DNA from: Monodelphis domestica
Taxonomy: Eukaryota > Chordata > Mammalia > Didelphimorphia > Didelphidae
Assembly: GCF_027887165.1 (NCBI RefSeq)
Contig: NC_077227.1
Coordinates: 550,881,766 to 550,945,765 of the forward strand
Direction: 5' to 3'
Length of the DNA: 64,000 bases
A program made the position numbers and the translations under genes. Shown piece after piece: positions 58,611 to 64,000 of this stretch (the first letter of the stretch is position 1; the number at the start of each line of letters is the position of its first letter). The notes under the pieces were generated by a model. The model saw only the letters and a program-made list of their open reading frames with translations, searched no databases and was not told where the DNA came from.

Positions 58611-59180
58611 AAATGATGTAATTAGGGATATCTTTTGACTCATGCATAATTGAGAAAGAGTTGTACAATTGACCTCACTTTCTCTTCTAGACTCACTGAA
58701 GTCCAGTGGCAAGACAAAAGTCAAGACAACTGGTGATAGCTTGGAATATAGTGATTAACCTTGCCTTTTTTGACATTTAACTAAAAAAATTCTAAGTGCT
58801 CCAAGATCTAAGTGCTGCTTTTGCCACCTTCATGGCCATTGGATCAAATTGCTCTCATTTACCCTTTTGGCAGGGGAGGTCTTCACATGCCTGGATCAAT
58901 ATATTTGAAAATCATCTGTAGTTGAAACCATGGATCTGTGGGAGCCAATAATATCACCAAATGAAATAGTATAGATGGAGAAGGCAGCCCATGATACAGT
59001 TCTGTGGGATTTCCATTGTTAGTGGACTTGACTTGATTAAAGAATCAGCAAATGAGATTAATTAAGGAGAAGTCAAATAGGCAGGGAAGGAGGATAGAAT
59101 AATGTCAGGGAAATCTAGAGAGAAGAGAGTGCCAAGGAAAAAGGGATGATCAGTAGTGTCAAAGACTATAAAGGGTAAGA
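58611..59180. other. Intergenic, unique
   Basis: No gene or repeat recognised. Confidence 0.4.
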
Positions 59181-59189
59181 TTTAGGGTT

Positions 59190-59530
59190 GAGACTGAATA
59201 TAAATTTAATTGGTCACCAGGGATTTAATTTCTTAAATCCCAATGAAGCACTCAAGTCAGAATGGAATTTTATGGTGATTTATTTACAATAGGAGGAAGA
59301 AATTAAGAGAGAGGAAAAAGAGTTAGTTTAACAAATGGTCCAGCTAATCTGAGCTAGCAACAGCAAACCACTGGAGCCAAAAGACAGAAGGAATAGGAAA
59401 GGAAAAGATTCAAGACAAAATGATCTTAGAGATCTCATCACCCCTCCCTATTCCCCATCTCACAGAACAGTTTATATGCAGTTTCTAAATGATTTGTCAT
59501 GTTAAGATCTGGACAAGAGTTGCACAGGAT
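59190..59530 (-). repeat. Old LTR related to the provirus LTR
   Basis: ggtcaccagggatttaatttc, gcactcaagtcagaatgg, gatttatttacaataggagg and aagaaattaagagagagg match in order the provirus LTR start (gtcaccaaggaattcag, actcaagtcag, tttaattacaaacaggagg, gaattagagagag). Strongly diverged; the outer edges are not resolved. Confidence 0.6.
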
Positions 59531-60239
59531 TGGCAGGGATGCATAGTATTTGATTTCTGTCCCGAAGGGAAAATTACAATAGTGAGAACACAGATGGATT
59601 GGTTATTTTAGAGTATTTTGAATTGTAATTATTTATCACATCTCTCTATGAGACTGTATTTTTGCTTTATGAGGACACAGACTACATTTATATATATATA
59701 TTTTTTGGTCTTTCCTGGAACACTGCTCTGTTCACAGTTACTGCTTTATTATATCTGTTATTGAATTATTCTCAAAATTGGGGGGTGGGATGAGAGAATA
59801 TGGTAGAGCAAACCAAAGAGACATTGACCTTTCATAGGAACTCATGATCTTCCTAAAATATATTTGCTATCAGTGAGAAGTTTATACTAAGAACGTAAAC
59901 TTCTTAAGGGCAGAGATGATATCTTTGGATGGTTAACACAGTGAGTGCATGTGGGAAATAAGAAGTTAAATTTAGCACCTTCTCCATCCCCTTCCCTTTC
60001 TCCTTCATCTGATGTCTGGACTTCCTCCTGGCGCTCAGGTGCTGCTTTATTTTCCAGAAGAACAGACATTTTTCCTGTGTACTTTCCTATACTTCTTCAA
60101 TTGTATATTTATTTGAAGGATATCATGATTCAATACTCAGGGAACCTACAGGTGACGCCTTTATCCTCTTCAAATAATTTCTTGGTAACCTACATTTAAA
60201 TTTATTTTCTCAATGTCATTACTTGCTTGATTCTCTCCA

Positions 60240-60690
60240 TAAGGAAACCACATCCACACTTTAAGAAGGACATAGCCAGAATGAAGCTTGTCCAGAAGAG
60301 GGCAAACCAGGTTTGATGAGAGGAGTCCATACCACGCCTATAAGGATGAATTAAAAGAATTGAGAAGAGAATGAGGAACGGGAGATAATAAAGGTCAACT
60401 AGCTGAAGGATGATAGGATGATTGTCAGTGGAAGACGTAATAGACTTGTTCCGTTTGTTTCCGGAGAGCAGAACTAAGAATAAATGGGTGGAAGTATAAA
60501 AGAGGCAGATTTAAGCTCCTTGTAAGGAAGAATATCTCAGCAATTAGAGCTATTCAAAAGTGGACATTGATGTCCTAGAAGTGGGTTCTGCCTCACTAGA
60601 CATTTTAAAGTTGAGACAAGATGAGAATTCGGCCAGAATGGGGAAGATTGATTGGACTGGATTGATTGGATATGAGGCTTAACGAAAATA
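60240..60690 (+). repeat. L3/CR1 LINE 3' region
   Basis: gcttgtccagaagagggcaaacc, gcagaactaagaataaatggg, ggcagatttaagctccttgtaagg, gcctcactagacattttaaag. Confidence 0.7.
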
Positions 60691-60884
60691 CCCTTTAAAT
60701 CTTTCCAGTGCAGAGATTTTGCCATTTAGGGAAGCTGAGTTCCGTATCTTCTTATTCTGTGAAGTTCATGTTGAAATAATTATCAACTTGTTGAGCTCCA
60801 TCCATCCATCTCCCTCCAATACTTGCCCATAGAGACCAGCAGGAACCTTAAAATCAGTTTCTGGGTGCACACACATTTCAGACT

Positions 60885-61560
60885 AAGCCACGCAGACTTT
60901 CTTTTACTCCCTTGCTCCGCCCCCTCCTCCTTCCTCCCTCCTCCCTCTCCTCACACCCCCTGCCCTCTTCCACTGTGTCCTGCTTCGGTGGGTAAAGGGT
61001 GGGGAGAGAATCTACGGCGCATGTGCACAGCTGGTCGCCCCCCCCCACACACCTCCCCACCTCTGCTCCCCTTCCCCCCTCCCTTCTAGGCAGCTGGGGA
61101 AATCCGCTCAGCTGCTGCTGCTGCCTCTCTAGCTACAGACTCGCTCTGTAGGGGCAGCCAGGCCGGGTGGAGTAGGGCCGGGACAAACGTGGGTGCTGTT
61201 GCTCTTCGTCGTTGGCTCTTGCACCCAGTGGCGCCCCCCGTCCCCCCCCGGCCGCCTCCACTGGATTCCCACTCCTCCGACTACACTTTCTGGGTCTGCA
61301 ATGGCCCCCTTTAGAGCGAGTACCCCGCGTAGCCTCTTGCTCCTTCTGCTCTGTTGGAGCGCGGGTGTCTTCGTGGGGGTCTCCCCGCAACTGGGCAGCA
61401 GTAGTGGTGGCGGCGGCAACGGCGGGTGTCCCAGTCGCTGCCTCTGCTTCCGCACCACAGTGCGGTGCATGCATCTGATGCTGGAGAGTGTCCCTTCTGT
61501 TTCGCCCCAGACCTCCATCCTGTAAGTGGTTTGCTGAGGGGTGGGGGGGTGAGATTTTTT
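60885..61560. promoter_or_regulatory. CpG island promoter of PXDN
   Basis: GC content and CpG density rise sharply here against an AT-rich background, directly before and across the first coding exon. Pyrimidine-rich CCTCC runs at 60910-60960 could bind zinc-finger factors. No TATA box seen. Start site not mapped. Confidence 0.75.
61301..61521 (+). CDS. PXDN: Peroxidasin, first coding exon
   Basis: Peroxidasin is a secreted heme peroxidase that makes sulfilimine crosslinks in collagen IV of basement membranes. The exon encodes 73 residues plus two bases, ending at a gtaagt donor (61522). A hydrophobic signal peptide (L-rich, residues about 11-27), a G/S linker (32-42), then the LRRNT cap with C43, C47, C49, C56 and the block [17 protein letters not shown]; it ends QTSIL, where the first leucine repeat starts in the next exon. 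ATG 61301 has G at -3 and +4. An in-frame ATG at 61193 is upstream but gives an unlikely N-terminus. FRTTVRC and QTSIL fit PXDN better than PXDNL. The Gly-rich linker is longer than I recall for human. The remaining exons lie beyond the window. Confidence 0.92.
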
Positions 61561-64000
61561 TTAGCTTCTTTGGGGAGAGGGAGAATGTGATCGAATGGGC
61601 TGTGAAAAGCTTACCCTCTTGCATCTTTCTGGGGTGGGGAAAAGCGGGGAAATAGATGAATGAGAAATTGGAGCCGGTTTGGTAGGTGAGGTATGCCTTA
61701 GTGTGTGTTGTGGGGTGGAGTGGGTGGGGATTGAGGCATCTGGCCGCAGAGCTCTTTTGTCTTCTTTGGCCCCATACTTGGTAAGACTTCTTGAAGCCGG
61801 ATCTGAGTCTACAGAGATTTTCACTGGGCTCTTGCTTTATGCCAGAGGGAGTCTCCTTTGTTAGCATCTGGAGATTCCACAGCTGAATTTGGAAGCAGCT
61901 TGGAGCAGCTAAGGGAATCCTCAGTCTCCACCTTCCCAGTCCTTTTTCTTCCCCATCTCTTCTCCCCACTCCTGCTCTCCTCCTCCTCCTCCTCCTCCCC
62001 CCATTCTCTTTCATTCCTTCCTTCACTTTCCTCCCTTTCTTGCACCTTGTTCTCCCAACTCTCCTCCATTCACTCTTCTCCGCTTTCCCCCCTCCCCCTC
62101 CTCTTCTTGTTTTCCTGTCTCAGGCTCCCTGTCTCGTAGTCCCTCCCCCTGCCCCCCACTCATTTTCCCCTCCCCTTTTACCCCCTCCCTCCGCTCTTCA
62201 CCCACACCTTCCTTGGGTTCCCCCTTCATTTCTCCTTTCTATCCTACCCTTTCCCCGTTCTGCCCTTTCTTTAGTTTAACTCAAATAATTTCCCAGCTCG
62301 GGGGAAATGTGGTTTCCTTCTCCCTCTGTGATGGTTAAATCTCTTGTTAACCGCATTACCTGAAAATGCAGACCCTTCCTCTCCCGGAGTTTCACAAATT
62401 AGACACTGCTGATCCTTTAAGGTTCTCTCCTGAACTCAGCTTGCCAAGTTTTCCAGGAACCTTACCACCTAGGGCATATAGAGCGTTTCAGATTTTGAAG
62501 AACAAGTTCTCATCAGAAGTTACTGAGAATAAGATTTCAGTCTTCTCCACACCTATTGCACCTACCTGGAAATAAGTCTTACTTGCAAACATTTTCATTC
62601 ATTTAAATGCTTGGATTCACATCCCATATGCAACAGACTAAATTGATAGTATTTTTTTTTCACATTCAAGTAAGAAAAGCACAGCTCACAGATTTCCTCG
62701 GAACACAAATGCAAATCCAGTATAAAAAGTGCCTGCTGTCTTGGGGCTTCCCCAAGGAAAGCTTTTCCCATCATTCTGAATTTGTGTATTTTCTTTGGAT
62801 ACAAAAATGCCACCAGAGTTCGCTACAGGATTTAATGTATTTCCAGGATTTGTGATTAAACTTTGATTAGACATTTTCAAAATCCGTAAAGCAGCCATTC
62901 ATTTTAGATACTGAATATAATTTAATGACCTATAGCTACATTTTGGGATGCCTAAAATAGTTTTCAGTTTTCTTGGCTGAGTGAAAGAAGTTTTGGCAGG
63001 ATGGAATGGGGTCCTGCAGAAGTTGTAAAAGTTTTAGTGAACTATTCAGGAAGTGGGTGGTTAGTGTTTCTTACAAATGTATTTACAGAACACCTTTCAT
63101 ACTGATCATTGAAATTTTTTTAGTAAGCTTCCTGTAGTTTTTTTTTTGGGGGGGTGGCAAGGGGGAGTCAATTGTCTTTGAAAGTTGTTCTCCTTAATAA
63201 GTTTTTCCAGCTTGAGGTGATGGAGGTAATTCTCCTTATATATTCAGTGGAACAGATACTGTAGTAGAACTTTTTTTTTTTTCAAAGGGCAGGGCAAGGT
63301 TTCTTTGGATATGGGTATTTTTAAGCTTTCTGTGAGTCAGTGGAAAAAACTAGGACAATGCAAGTATTATACTCATCGGGCCAGATTTTAATATTTCTAA
63401 TCTACTCATGTCCTCCAACCTTATTTTCTACTTAAAAGTTATTTTAGTGTTAAGCATACTTTAAGGGGAACAAAGATGCTATTACATGTGTGTACACTAT
63501 GCCCTACCTTACAGAGTATTAGTGCTAAGTAAATATTAAATAACTTTGTATTTCTAAAAGGGGCATAAAGTATGAGATCTGAGATACAATATGGTAAAGA
63601 GCTTAATGGATTATGGTATATTTCTGTTTTCCAAACTTATAATTCTCCATGGGGACTGGGGTGGCACCAGATTCAGTAGGTTTCTAACTTTGCTGTGGCA
63701 GGGGCACTTTGAGATGGTGAATGAGGAGGATGTGGAATGCATTGTCTTTTTTTTTTGCCTAGCCAGTATCATTGATTAGATTGGTCTGTCTTGTGTTAGG
63801 GAACACAGTCTGAGATGATTCTGGGACTAAGGGTTAATTGCACTACATTCTAATGAGACTTCAGGCCTTTTCTCCTTTTCTCTATTGTGGCCTCTTGTGC
63901 CTTCACCTTTGTTTCTGTTGGCCTGGGGTCATTTCATTAGAACTCTGATGTCACTCCCAAATCTAGAGAGTGGAGTGACTATGAATAACTCTCATAAAAC
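61522..64000 (+). other. PXDN: PXDN intron 1 (start)
   Basis: From the donor to the window edge. 61925-62285 is a strongly C/T-rich tract. No further exon and no clear repeat recognised; the stretch is notably poor in interspersed repeats compared with the rest of the window. Confidence 0.7.
61925..62285. repeat. Pyrimidine-rich low-complexity tract
   Basis: C and T dominate the + strand with CCTCCTCCT runs near 61979-62000. Confidence 0.85.

Noticed and set aside
61193-61300. Upstream in-frame ATG extending PXDN by 36 codons
   Set aside because: It would bury the signal peptide; the ATG at 61301 has better context and gives a normal N-terminus.
61301-61521. PXDNL instead of PXDN
   Set aside because: FRTTVRC and QTSIL agree with PXDN; PXDNL as I recall differs at these places.
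61133-62026. 297-codon open frame antisense to PXDN exon 1
   Set aside because: GC-rich, low-complexity, overlaps the known exon and has no domain; open by composition.

Overview
The window looks like marsupial nuclear DNA. Short tRNA-derived SINEs of the type beginning gggcagctaggtggctcag, marsupial-type L1 elements whose 3' end carries a catagccgacgcg motif, ancient CORE-SINE/MIR, L2 and L3/CR1 relics, and an unfragmented first exon of PXDN all point there. I cannot name the species. Roughly half of the sequence is recognisable interspersed repeat.

Two host genes are visible, both on the + strand. From 1,987 to 18,444 five exons with canonical splice sites and matching phases encode a complete C-terminal RNase H1-type domain and a stop codon; the 5' exons were not found and probably lie before the window. 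The domain is clearly homologous to vertebrate RNase H1 but far too diverged to be a normal orthologue, and three of its four metal-binding catalytic positions are replaced (K, S and H), while residues that grip the RNA/DNA hybrid are mostly kept. This candidate pseudoenzyme paralogue is the most interesting item in the window. At 61,301 to 61,521, in a CpG island, lies the first coding exon of PXDN (peroxidasin): signal peptide, glycine-rich linker and LRRNT cysteine cluster. Its first intron runs off the right edge.

The large third intron of the RNase H1-like gene (5,196 to 17,289) holds a young antisense class I (gammaretrovirus-like) provirus, 7,524 to 16,755. It has two nearly identical LTRs, a 4-bp target duplication, a primer site, a polypurine tract, gag and a full set of pol domains, all broken by frameshifts, and no recognisable env.

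The 42 kb between the two genes (18.6 to 60.8 kb) contains no gene I can support. It holds L1 elements of several ages (a near full-length + strand copy at 33.6 to 40.2 kb, two abutting minus-strand copies at 44.0 to 48.2 kb), a 475-bp class II-type solo LTR inside an old L1, a hAT-type non-autonomous DNA transposon carrying a SINE, an old SINE split by L1 insertions, an old LTR that resembles the provirus LTR, and microsatellites. The repeat order gives a readable insertion history.
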